A stretch of 64,000 bases of DNA, from positions 44,757,520 through 44,821,519 of the forward strand of contig NC_056762.1 in assembly GCF_018687715.1 (NCBI RefSeq), in the 5' to 3' direction. Below the pieces are notes generated by a model. It saw only the letters and a list, made by a program, of their open reading frames with translations. It was not told where the DNA came from and ran no database searches. Shown here piece by piece: positions 26,301 through 37,134 of the stretch. A program made the position numbers and the translations under genes. Numbering within the stretch: position 1 is the first letter of the stretch; every line of letters begins with the position of its first letter. The DNA comes from Carya illinoinensis. Its lineage: Eukaryota; Streptophyta; Magnoliopsida; Fagales; Juglandaceae.

Positions 26301-27071
26301 ACTTCAAATTGGGTCACTATATGAAGATCCCTCCAAAATCCATGTTCATTGTACAGGTTGGTACATTATGAGCAATAAGACTTATTTGAGAAGTTCTTTT
26401 CACAAATCTTATAACTGAAGACTGATCTTTCGGATAATTTGTATTCTCAGTTAGTAGGAACGTTGGTTGCTTCAAGTGTCTACTTCGGCACCGCATGGTG
26501 GCTTCTTACGACTGTCGAGCACATCTGTGACGTATCAATGTTGCCAGAGGGAAGTCCATGGACATGCCCTGGAGATGAGGTTTTCTACAATGCTTCCATT
26601 ATATGGGGAATCATAGGCCCTCTCAGAATGTTTGGAAGTGAGGGTATTTACCCAGGGATGAACTGGTTTTTCCTTATCGGCTTGCTGTCCCCTATTCCAG
26701 GCTGGCTGCTCTCCCGCAAATACCCCAACCAAAAGTGGCTTAGGCTCATAAACATGCCTATCCTGCTTGGAGCTACATCTGGAATGCCACCAACAAGAGC
26801 AGTGAACTATTGGGCTTGGGGAGCAGTTGGAATTTTCTTCAATTTCTATGTCTACAAAAAGTTCAAAGGATGGTGGGCAAGGCATAACTACATCTTATCT
26901 GCTGCTTTGGATGCTGGGGTTGCCTTTATGGGAATTATCATTTTCTTCGCCCTTCAATCCAAGGATATCAACGGTCCACAATGGTGGGGTCTGGACATGG
27001 ATGACCATTGTCCATTAGCTTCATGCCCCACAGCACCTGGGGTTGCGATTGAGGGTTGCCCTGTTCTTTGA
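23397..27071 (+). CDS. OPT1: Oligopeptide transporter, OPT1-like (tandem copy B)
   Basis: Exons: 23397-23472, 24003-24454, 24635-24732, 24867-25439, 25563-25830, 26174-26356 and 26451-27071; 756 residues. From the second exon onward the architecture mirrors copy A: exons of 98, 573, 268, 183 and 621 nt are identical in length. This establishes a tandem duplication. Divergence is moderate at protein level, highest in the N terminus ([11 protein letters not shown]...) and in the ends of loops. NPG (SLNPGPF) is kept and the second motif is KIPPK. Copy B has no counterpart of the 21-nt microexon. Exon 2 has a possible second acceptor 6 nt downstream (CAGAAGCAG), which would drop two residues. Role as for copy A. 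Retention of two open copies suggests expression or substrate divergence, which is inference. Confidence 0.95.
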
Positions 27072-27954
27072 GATACTTCTTAAGGAAAGGAAATATCAAA
27101 AGCATATGGCTTATGTCTTCTCTTGCACACATGATGTTCCATTCCAGGTCCGCCAATGCTGACGAACGTTGAAGATGAAGTAGTAATAAAGTTCATTAAT
27201 TTGAAATTAGTTTCTTAATATAGGGAGGTAAGGCATTGTACAGGATCACTCCTTTTTTCCATCCTTTTGTAATTAAATTATTGTTATTATTATTAGATTA
27301 CTTATATCTGGTTTTTAGATGGACATTCAAGAATGTGAATTTGCGCATATGACAGAATATTTATTTGGTATGGAATACAATTGAAAGGTTTAGTGGGAAT
27401 TACTACAATTTTAAATATGTGACTTGGGGATTAGTGAGATTACAACTGAACGAACATTTTTTATTCAGTAAATAAAAATCTTATTCATATGCCTATATTT
27501 TTTTAATAAGTTTATGAGTATGTTCTAAAGTTTTCACACCTGACCTTATGTCCTTACCACATGTGCTGCTGCAAAATGATACATCAGACACTCATACCTG
27601 GCATTGGGCAGTCAATACCAAGATTAACATAACAATTAAAAGAGCGCCATGATCTGAAAAACCAAGGCTTTTCATTCCAACTCTATAATCAGATAATTTA
27701 GCCGGAATTCTTTTTGAAGTAAGAAACCACAGAGGTTCTCATTTTAAAGTGAAAAAATACATTAGAATACATTCTCAATCGATACATAAATCAAGAAACT
27801 ATCTCAAAATCAAACACGCATTCTTCCCCCATTTGATTTAATTCTCTGATCAATTTGGTCTCATCCCCAAAACCAGCGGATCAGTTCAGCCTTGTAATCC
27901 CAAATCCAGCTGCACTACAAAATGGTGGCAGACAAACTGGAACCAAAGACGAGA
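27072..27954. other. Convergent 3' ends of OPT copy B and EMC8
   Basis: About 880 bp between two stop codons on opposite strands, holding the 3' UTRs. An ATT run near 27280-27295 and AT-rich sequence are seen; there is no exon or clear repeat. Confidence 0.5.
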
Positions 27955-28629
27955 TTACTTGAAGAGTTCAGGATTCAGCCAGTCCCTGCAATAAAAAGTT
28001 TATCACAGAGAACATTCTCAATTGGTAACAGTATCTCATACAGAATGGTCTAAATTAGTAACTGCATAACAACTGCAATTGGAGGAAGAAGAGAGAACAA
28101 AGACATGGCCGTCAGTGCTTACTTGCTGATGTCATCAAGGTGGTCATCAAAATCTACAATATCCTTCCATTTTTCAGTTGAAATATAATCCAGCAGGACT
28201 ACATTTGCTGATGGCTCCTTAATGGTTAACTGGCTGCTTCCCTCAGATCCAGCTAACTTCCAAATCCTTGATGCATCCCTCGTGTAAATCTGATTTGCAA
28301 GGAAAAGACCTTATGAAACTTTGGTTGACAGAAAAAGACAAGAAAAAGCATGCGAAAAAGACTCTGAGAATTGTGAAGCAGAACAGAGACTAAATTACCA
28401 TAACAGTAGAATTATTGCTAAATTTTTTTAAAAAAGTTATATAAATCTTTTGATAAGTAAAAGCCTTGTTATTTAAATCTTCAAACAGAAGTTTTCACGA
28501 TTTCAAGTTTCTTATCAGCAGATATTAAATTAGAAGGTGATCCCCTTAAGATCACATTCACCTGAGAAAGAAAACGTCAGGATGAACTGATTATTAGAAG
28601 ACCAACATGCTGTTGTAGACAGCATCATA

Positions 28630-28684
<55 letters not shown>

Positions 28685-30721
28685 AAAGTGAACAATACAA
28701 ATCTTGATGGAGAGGGGCACTTGGAGATGGTCTGAAGCAGTCATGTGTGGACAGTTTGAATCTCGAGGGAAAGCAGCACTTAAAAGCAGCAGTTCTTCAA
28801 CAAATAAAAACTCAAAGAAGAACAACTATATCTTTTTCGAATCAACTCGGGCATATAAATTTCTCTTGAATATGGTAGAACAAATGTTAAAAAGTGAAGA
28901 AAATTTAATTTTGTGTATGTCTATTGTCAACAGGAAGCCAAGGATTAGGTGGTGGTATTATCAATTTTGACAATAGCTTTAACGGTAAGCCTTTAAGGAT
29001 GTAATCTAAAAGTCACTAGGGCAATTTGATATCTTCACTCTTCTAAAAATGTTCATGAACTTTTGGAGTTGAATGGGGCAATTTCAAGGAAGATATTGGG
29101 TTGTCAATTTCTTGTAGGTAGTAATTTTAAGGTATACACTAGTTTCTTTATTCCCTATGCAAATTACCACATCATTTCCAGAAAATTTCCATTAATTTAT
29201 CTACTGTATACTCAATGCCAATATAACTACACCATAAAATTATGTATATGAACACTAAAAAATTCGTTTGATTTCAAAATTGTATAACACAGCGTTAAAG
29301 GCTACTCCAACTGCAATACCGCAGCATCATGCACGATATTCTCACCACAGTTTCAAATTCAGCAGAACATTACAAGCCATCAGCTTGCAAATTTGATGCC
29401 AAAATTATATGTTTATATGAAAATAATTCAAAGAACCCGGATGATCAATCCTGTTCTAAACTTGAACTAAATTGCCTTTAGTACAAAAACAGTATGCTTA
29501 AACTAATTTGCCGTATACTTGGGCATCCTTCTCTTTTGATCAATAAAAATTTAAAATTTGTTTACCAATTTAAAAATAAAAATAAAAAATAAAATAAAAT
29601 AAAATAAATATCTCTACCAATGCAAATAACAAGAGTACTGACCTGCATTACTGGGCTCCGGTCCTTACCCTTGGGTAAAGCCTCAAGCTTTTTGTTATCC
29701 AACTGCAAAAGGTCAAGCAATATGAGTTTAAAACTCAGCAATTAACACAAGCAAAACCATTCCAACATCTGTATTTGTTTATGAGTCTAATCACATACCA
29801 AAAGAACGGCAGCTTGTGGAAAGTATCGGTAGATGTGATCGCCAATATTCTTGGCCACGCTGCCAAGTTCATAATCATCAAACCTCTCGTTTGCATGAAA
29901 ATAGCCCACAATATTTACACCTTTTGTGGCATAATGCTCCTCTATCTACAAAGAGAATCCAACCAAGCTTTGTATTCAGCAAAAAAACCCGTAATTTTTT
30001 GCACATGCTCAACTGGCATAACATTTCCAAAGAGAAATCTTCCTCGTTAAGAATAAACCAACTAAAGCCGCTGTCTGTTCCAATGCGAAATTAGCCGCTG
30101 TCCATACAGATCCATATGACTAAATCAAACCGAATATCCCTAAACTACTGAGTAGCATACTGTACCCTTTCGATAGCGATTAAGATTTTACCACTTCCAT
30201 GCTTAATTAAATACATAAGCCTCAGTTTGTTCGTCATTCATTATAGCGCAGTAGTTTGTGTGTTCAATATTGAGTTGGGAAAAGAAGAATTATATATTTA
30301 AAAAACTACGACTAATATTTTGTGAACTCTTGCACCTGGAGTTATCCTGATAACGAAAATATGAAACAATCGAAATAGATTTTGAGATGAATCTGAGTCG
30401 AATATTTTCCAGGTAATTATTTTTCTTTGTTTAATTTTTCAATTCACTCGGAAACAAACGGATAGAATATCATGAAAACCCTAGAGAGAGAGAGAGAGAG
30501 AGAGAGAACAATACAAGGATGAGGGAGATCTCGAGCTGGGGGAGGAGGCCGATGTGGGAGTGGAAGAGAGGAACGGAATCGGTGATCTCGACGACATCTT
30601 TTTGGGGGGAAACGCGGCCGAGGAGGACCCCGTTGACGGGAGAGGATTTGTGCTTGAGGGCATGAAGGACAAGCTTTACGTACGCGTTCTGTGAGATGTC
30701 GAAACGTGACTCGCCACCCAT
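27955..30721 (-). CDS. EMC8: ER membrane protein complex subunit 8/9 homologue
   Basis: Exons: 30721-30515, 29945-29799, 29702-29643, 28289-28123 and 27985-27955; phases agree and give 203 residues. The sequence follows the plant EMC8/9 (UPF0172) pattern: FDISQNAYVKLVLHALKHKS, NGVLLGRVSP, ITDSVPLFHS, EEHYATKGVNIVGYFHANER, SPVMQ, and a C-terminal DYISTEKWKDIVDFDDHLDD ending DWLNPELFK. The fold is MPN/JAMM-like but lacks a protease metal motif. The protein is a cytosolic subunit of the ER membrane insertase complex EMC. In Arabidopsis the equivalent (At5g55940, emb2731) is embryo-essential. An in-frame ATG 9 codons upstream (30748) is less likely because the family starts near MG. Intron 3 (1.35 kb) contains a long GA microsatellite. 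Confidence 0.95.
28634..28681. repeat. (GA)n microsatellite in EMC8 intron 3
   Basis: An uninterrupted GA run of about 24 units inside the intron between the third and fourth coding exons. Confidence 0.95.
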
Positions 30722-32357
30722 GACTCGGTGAGTTTCTGAAACTGTCAATGACTTGTTGACGCGAAAGAGATCAGCAGATGCCTGTTGGGATTCAATAGGA
30801 GTCGATCGGGCTGAGAGAGATAGGGAGAGAGCCTACAGAGCTCACCGGACTCGAATATTTGCAGGAATCTGCTGAAGATGCATGGATCGATGGATATATG
30901 ACACCGACGACGTTGTTTGATTCGCCGTTTTTATTTCCTAATCTCTGTTGTATTTTTTAGGGTGTCCCACTCGAATGGATTGTTTGGTGTGTGGTTTATT
31001 ATTTGAATTTCGCCAAATTCTTAGACAATTGATCGATCACAAAAGGATCTTCAATTGTTGCATCTATCAAACAGACTTTATAACAAGTCGCTGGTTTCGA
31101 TGGATCTCTATTGATTTCGTCAAAAGGATCTTTTTATTAGTTTCTTTTCATACAACTGCCAAATATATACATCTTTGATTATAATTTTGATTTGAAGAAT
31201 ACTTTAACTATAAAATAAAATTAAATAAAATTAAATTCACAAACTAATATGATTTGATAAAATACTTCAAATTATAAAATTATTTTTATTATAAAATAGA
31301 TTTAATAAATCACATAAAAACATATCAATTTGTAAATTTATTTTTATATACTCTATTTGTATATGTAACACTTCTCTCCGAATTTTAGAAGAAATATGGA
31401 TCCAAGTTGTGATCGATTCACCATCAAGAACATTAAAAGAAATATCGTGGGGGTTTCAACAGCAGGAACCATTAACAGCGTTTGGATCGAAATTAAGATG
31501 GTGAGAAATTACTGCAACAACATTGGATATCACGCGTAAACAAGAATAGAATAATACATTAATTTGCTGAATTGGGCTTTTCAATAGGTAACATATATAT
31601 GATCGTCAGCTCCTTGTAAATTTTATTTGCACAACTTTAAGAACATGAACATCGATGGCTCTCAACGCCTGTGTCTTAATTTTTGCATGGGCATGTGTGG
31701 AAACTTTCAGCCATTCCACCTCATGTCTTCACTTCAACAGACCAAGACGAAAATGACATGATTTTCCGGCACCAGGCAGCAACTATAAAGTCTTAGTTTA
31801 TGTCAAAAAACAATTGCTATCTAAATTCTGTGTCTATCCCCCAACAAAATTCCTGTAAAGCAAAACTTAGCCATCGAGGAAAATATTTCTTCTGCGTTGA
31901 ACACTAAAAGGTGCCCCAATGCTAATGTAAAAATAAGAGGATACACACGTATAAACAACCATAAGAATGCCTATCTAGATCGAACTAAAGTATAGATTAT
32001 AACAAACACCCCATAAGATGGCTATAGTCTAACAATCTACATAACATGCTAAAATGAAATTAGACTAAAACATGACTTTTTAATAGTAGATGGGGGAGGA
32101 CTCATCCAAATCATTCTATTAGTTTCTCTAACCCATACAATAGAGGAAAGTCTAGCAGAACTCTTCCGATCTTTTAAAGCTTCCCCTCTAGCAGTAGAAG
32201 GAGACCTCTAGTAGTTGTGAGAAAGTGTCTATCAATGCATGAGGAACAAAACTAGAGGAGCCAGTGAAAAACTTCTATGACAAAGCTTAAGCAACTGCAT
32301 CGAAGACACTTCATTTCTACCTCCCACAAGGAGGGTACTGACTACTGCCTTTCAACT
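30722..32357. other. Intergenic region between EMC8 and the hnRNP gene
   Basis: The left part is the EMC8 5' region. An AT-rich block at about 31196-31380, ending TGTAACACTTCTCTC, resembles the ends of other AT-rich repeats near 36020 and 58120 and may be a MITE. The right part should contain the hnRNP 3' UTR. No exon was recognised. Confidence 0.4.
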
Positions 32358-35300
32358 CTACCTTCCATAGGGGTGGTACCGGCTACTGCCACTGTAGCCT
32401 CCCCCCCTTCCATACAGCCCACCTGCTCCACTGTAACTAGAACCAGGCCCAGAGTCATAACCAGCACCATAGCCTGAACTTCCGTAACCTCCGTAGCCTT
32501 CACCCCCTTGGCCATATCCACCTAACCCACTTCCATAACTGCCCCCAAAACCACCACCATAGGGTCCAAAGCGACTAGAATAACCAAGGGAAGACTCACT
32601 TCGGTAGCCACCTAAGCTACTGGATCCAAAACCCCCATAACCACCCCCAAATTCACCACTACCACCACCATAGCCATATCCACCACCAAGTCTACTGCCA
32701 AGACCTGCTGTCCTGTAGGGACCAGGACCAAACCCTCCATCGAAACCTCCATAAGAACCGCCAAAACCACTGTAGCCATCATTAAAAGAACGAGACCTAG
32801 AGTTGCTACCATATGCAGGAGCAGGTGGTGGGTTTGAGGATTTCTTTGGTTCAGCTTTCTTGATCTCCACCTACAATAAAGCAACTTAGTTAACCTAGTT
32901 TCTGCTGCATAAACTACCATGATAGGCCTCACCTGAGAAGTTCTATACCTGTAACAACCTCCACCTAAAATTAGTAACAGATGATTACAAGAATTTGTTT
33001 GGTTAAAAACCTCAAAACTGAACAAATAATGACCCTTAAAAATGTGTCTTATAAATAAATACAGAGAATGCACTGATGCATGCTCCATGATTAACATGTA
33101 TTGATTCATATGCTGAATTCTTGGACTCCACCTAAACAAGCTCACCTGGGTACCCGCCATTTCAATCATATTTCCATTCGATAATATTTCATCTACAACT
33201 TCATCACTGTCAAAAATTATGAATCCAAAGCCTCGAGATCGCTGGGTTTCATGATCACGTATGATCTGGTGTTCCACCACTTCCCCATACTTGGAGAAGA
33301 AATTCTTGAACTCCTCTGCAGAAATTAAACAAGCCAATCAGATAAAAATGAAGAAAGACATACCACATGAGCTAGAATGTAGAATGCACATTCGGTTGAG
33401 ACATAACACAATAACATTAATTAAAAATGTGTACCTTCAGTGACTGATGATGGAATACCACCAACAAATATCTTCTTTGTTTTGAAATCTTTTGACTGCC
33501 CTTGGCCTTTCGGAATGGTCCTCTTAATCTCAACCTGCTCAAATCTATTTTAGTGAATACCAAAATACTTTATTACCATACAAGTGAGTGGTAAGAGCTT
33601 TGCTTGACCATCCTAAATGAAAATCCCAGATCCCATTTTGAGGGATTGACAAGTTTCCTCTCAGGAAAGAGCTTTGCTTGCTCCGTGATTTTGGTTTTCT
33701 GGGATAAGAACCTAAGTTATCTTTGGTTTGTCAAAGCATCATTCAATCCATCCATTTTTACCCAGAAAATGTAAATGGCCCACATCACACCACTTAGAAC
33801 AACTTAGAAGTGAACTTTTGCAGATCGGAAAGGAAGTCAACTACAAAAACAACATATGCCATGTGGTTTCTAAAGAACCAAGCAAAGATACATGCAGATA
33901 ACTTTGAATCGACTGAAGACCTTTCTTAGGGCTAATTAATTGTTAAGTATTTTCACAAATAATAAATCTTTAAATAGCACTTTCTTTTCTCCAGTTGTTT
34001 CACAGCAACTAAGTATGAACCCATCATCTGCCCCCAGGGAGATGAGATGGACAAAGAACACCTCAATGTACAAAAATATTTTTTTTTTAAGTACAAAAAT
34101 ATATTATTAAATTTCAATGTTCTACATGTTAACTAAGAGAATTAAAAATTAAATGCAGATTGTGATGCAAGGGAAGCATTAGAGAGCCATGGTTACCTGT
34201 TTTCCATTGATGATATGGGTGTCTTCAATAACCTTGTCAACCACTGAAGGATCAGCATAGGTGACAAACCCAAAACCCCTGGGCTGATTAGTGTACCGAT
34301 CTCTCATTATTACAGCATCTGTTATCTCTCCATATTTCTCAAAGTGGTTCCTAAACATCCCTAATTGTTTCAAAAAAACACGACAAAACGAACAATAGAA
34401 ACAAAACATGTAAGAAATGCAATTAAACACAAAAAAAATATTTAGCTTAATAGAGTGCTATCCACATCTAACATTTTCAATTCCCTTACATCTATGGTCT
34501 CTACAGCCATAGACTTCATTATACCAACCCAATTTTTTTTTTTTTAATCGGCAAATGAGATTTATTGATCGTAAGGATAGGCAAAAGCCCAAGTAAATGG
34601 AACATATACAAGAGCAACACCTAGGCGTAATGTTCTAGTGTTACAAGAAATTCATGTTCATGCTATTAAAATCAATCACAATCGACCAATGGAACAAATT
34701 ATTAAAAAAGAAAGTTCTAAGTTCATCCATTGACCGCTCACAATCTTCAAAGCTTCTCTCGTTCCTCTCCCTCCAAAGACACCACCATAGGCAGATCAGA
34801 AAAGCAAACCCAATTGAAGCAACTCATACACAAACTACCCCAGAGAAGAAAGAAAAGGTCTACCCTCCTTACATACATTAATCAAATCAACAAACTAAAT
34901 CATAAAGGTACAAATTGCATTAAAAGTAGCCATATCTAAGCGGAAGGCTTCTCCCATGTTAATTTTAACAGGTAATCAAGAACCTTTATTTATTTTTTTG
35001 ATTGGCACCAGATGTCCAGAAACAACATCCCGACTAATCCCAGGGTGCAAGAACCTTTATTAATGAGGTAACAGGCATAGTCCAAGTACATAGGAAGTAT
35101 ATATGAGAAAGCTTAACCTATCTTTTAAGCAGGTTCCTTCTTCCAATTGATCAATAATATTTGATGAAACGCGTAATATCTTCAAACTCAGTTTCGAGTT
35201 TTCGTGTTTTTTAACCTTTCTTGAAACAGTTTAGACATTTGAAATTCTTTCTTGAAACAGAAAACGCATATAAACAACTTAAAAAGAAAAAGGCAATAAA

Positions 35301-35649
35301 CTAACCAAAGCTCGTTTCTTTGTGCAATCCTCCGATGAAAATCTTTCTGCGTTTCAGAACATAAAGATCACAAAATATTAGAAAACGCAAAAGATTGAAG
35401 GGAAAAAAAAAAAGAATACGTCCCTCCTTGGTCGCGAAGAAAACAAGCAGGAGCCAATAGAAACTAAGCAGGAAATCATACAGATCTAGAATTATCCATT
35501 ACGCTTCTCTTTTTAACCATCGGTTTTATTAGGGAACTAACGGAAGCAACAAAATCGAGAGAGAGTGAGAGAGAGAGAGAGAGAGAGACGAACCCAGGAC
35601 TAGCACCATTGCCTGAGTGTGGGTTATCGCCCCTGGATTTCGACGCCAT
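32358..35649 (-). CDS. Heterogeneous nuclear ribonucleoprotein 1-like, two RRMs and Gly-rich tail
   Basis: Exons: 35649-35594, 35346-35306, 34360-34197, 33534-33435, 33315-33146 and 32870-32358; 347 residues in a continuous frame. RRM1 has RNP2 KIFIGGL (about 20-26) and RNP1 RGFGFVTY (60-67). RRM2 has KIFVGGI (about 108-114) and RGFGFIIF. The last exon (about 178-347) is a Gly/Tyr/Ser-rich low-complexity domain with GGYGG-type repeats, typical of plant hnRNP A/B-like proteins that bind RNA and act in pre-mRNA processing and mRNP condensates. RRM1 loop 1 is unusual, with LHKETSF where relatives tend to have LPKDT. GA microsatellites flank exon 1 in the 5' UTR and at the intron 1 donor. The family is certain; orthology within the large plant RNP1 group is not. 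Confidence 0.93.
34535..35105. repeat. Cluster of dispersed retroposon fragments in hnRNP intron 2
   Basis: Intron 2 holds a T-run-led fragment at about 34535-34618 (poly-T ... GCCCAAGTAAATGGAACATA). A GGCACC-type repeat follows at about 35007-35044 (CATCCCGACTAATCCCAGGG), and another ...TAGTCCAAGTACATAGGAAG fragment at about 35051-35105. Poly-T at the left end means poly-A on the minus strand, as expected for 3' ends of LINE or SINE copies. Confidence 0.55.
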
Positions 35650-35713
35650 TGCGTGTGACTTCGTTTTGGGGATGGACTTTGTGGAGAAGAGGGAGAAATA
35701 GATCGAGAGCTTA

Positions 35714-35716
<3 letters not shown>

Positions 35717-35757
<41 letters not shown>
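35717..35757. repeat. (GA)n microsatellite in hnRNP 5' UTR
   Basis: A GA run, read as CT on the gene strand, lies about 70-110 bp upstream of the ATG. A shorter GA run (35562-35588) lies just inside intron 1. Confidence 0.95.
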
Positions 35758-35761
<4 letters not shown>

Positions 35762-35899
35762 GAATGGGTTAAACTTGGGGGCTTTGGGAGATATGTGAGT
35801 GAACAATATAAAAAGAAGATGCGTGTGAAACTTCTGATTTGCCCCTTCATTCGAGAGCTAAGTCCTCCCGTTTCGGTCCACACCAGCAAATATTTCATT

Positions 35900-37134
35900 G
35901 TGTTTTAGAAGAAAAAAACTAAAAAAAAAAAAAAAGGTATTCTAAATGTCACACTAAAATTATTATTCAATAATTATAAATATATCAAGTATAATAAAAA
36001 TACAATAAGAATGTAGTGTATAACATTTCTCTCACTTTTCTTTTTGGCTACATTTTTTATTTTGAAATATGCATAATATATATATTAAACATGTTAATGT
36101 CATGATTTGTACACCTGAACTAAGCTCCTGCAATTCTGGCAGTGAGGCAGGATGTTTCCACCTACAATCACAAAGATAAGGATAGGCTCAATTGTGGTCC
36201 AAAGAACATTTGATACCAAAGTTAGAATTTTGTTTGGGTGAAATGCGAGAAAATCATGGAATTTAAAAAATCTCATTCATATCTCGATCATGGCTGTTTT
36301 ACGAGATTTTGGAGGGGACGTTCTTATACCTTGTGTCAAACCCATATTGGCCCTAGTCATAGCCTTTAATGTGGCATGACACCATTAAAGCGACGTAACT
36401 TTCGATAAGGTGTCTCAAAGATTAGATCGATGCAGTTGCTTTTTGTCCCCATTGTCATAGAATGAAAGATTGCTCTTGCTTTCTGTTCACTTGCCAATGT
36501 GAATCCTTTAATGCTGGTTATCATAAGCGATTGTCAGAGTCAACGCGTCCTATTTGTCCCTTACAACAAGTTTCTTGCACAAGACATTTCCTTTCTACTA
36601 ACGCGTCTCGTGGGTCGGGCCCTTTTGATGGTTCATGGGCCGCAAGGTGAAAATGACAAATTCCAATCTAATAGGGTCCTTAGTATTTGGCCCAAGCTCA
36701 ACCCAGTAGGGCAAGGGGAGGGAAATATTCTTTCCAAAACATTTACAAGATACAAAAGTCAAAAAGGTGGGAAGTCCCAATAATCATCCAAAATCAACTA
36801 ATACAACACAAGAAAAAGAAAAGAAAGGAGAAAAAAATAATAATAATAACGTCTAAAACAAGTGAATTGACCCCAACCCATTTTCCATTAAGAAACCGCC
36901 CGATGTGATTTGTTTTGCTACATTTATTTGGGAACATGCAAAAGATCTTCAAAAGCGAGAGAATAGTAAACCACGTGTTCTTTTGCCTTTCCCACTTCAT
37001 ATATTTATACAATCGATGTTTATCGTATAAAATCTTTGTAAAAATTACATTCAAGTAATAATGTACAATATTCTTTGCTAATCAAAAGCGTATTGAGAAG
37101 TTGAAACAATGGTTCAGGATGAAAAATCACAGGT
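35900..37134. other. Intergenic region between hnRNP promoter and CCDC22 3' end
   Basis: An AT-rich MITE-like stretch is at about 35937-36030, ending ATAACATTTCTCTC. The rest is unique-looking sequence. Short open frames near 36.5-36.9 kb have no recognised domain. Confidence 0.4.
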
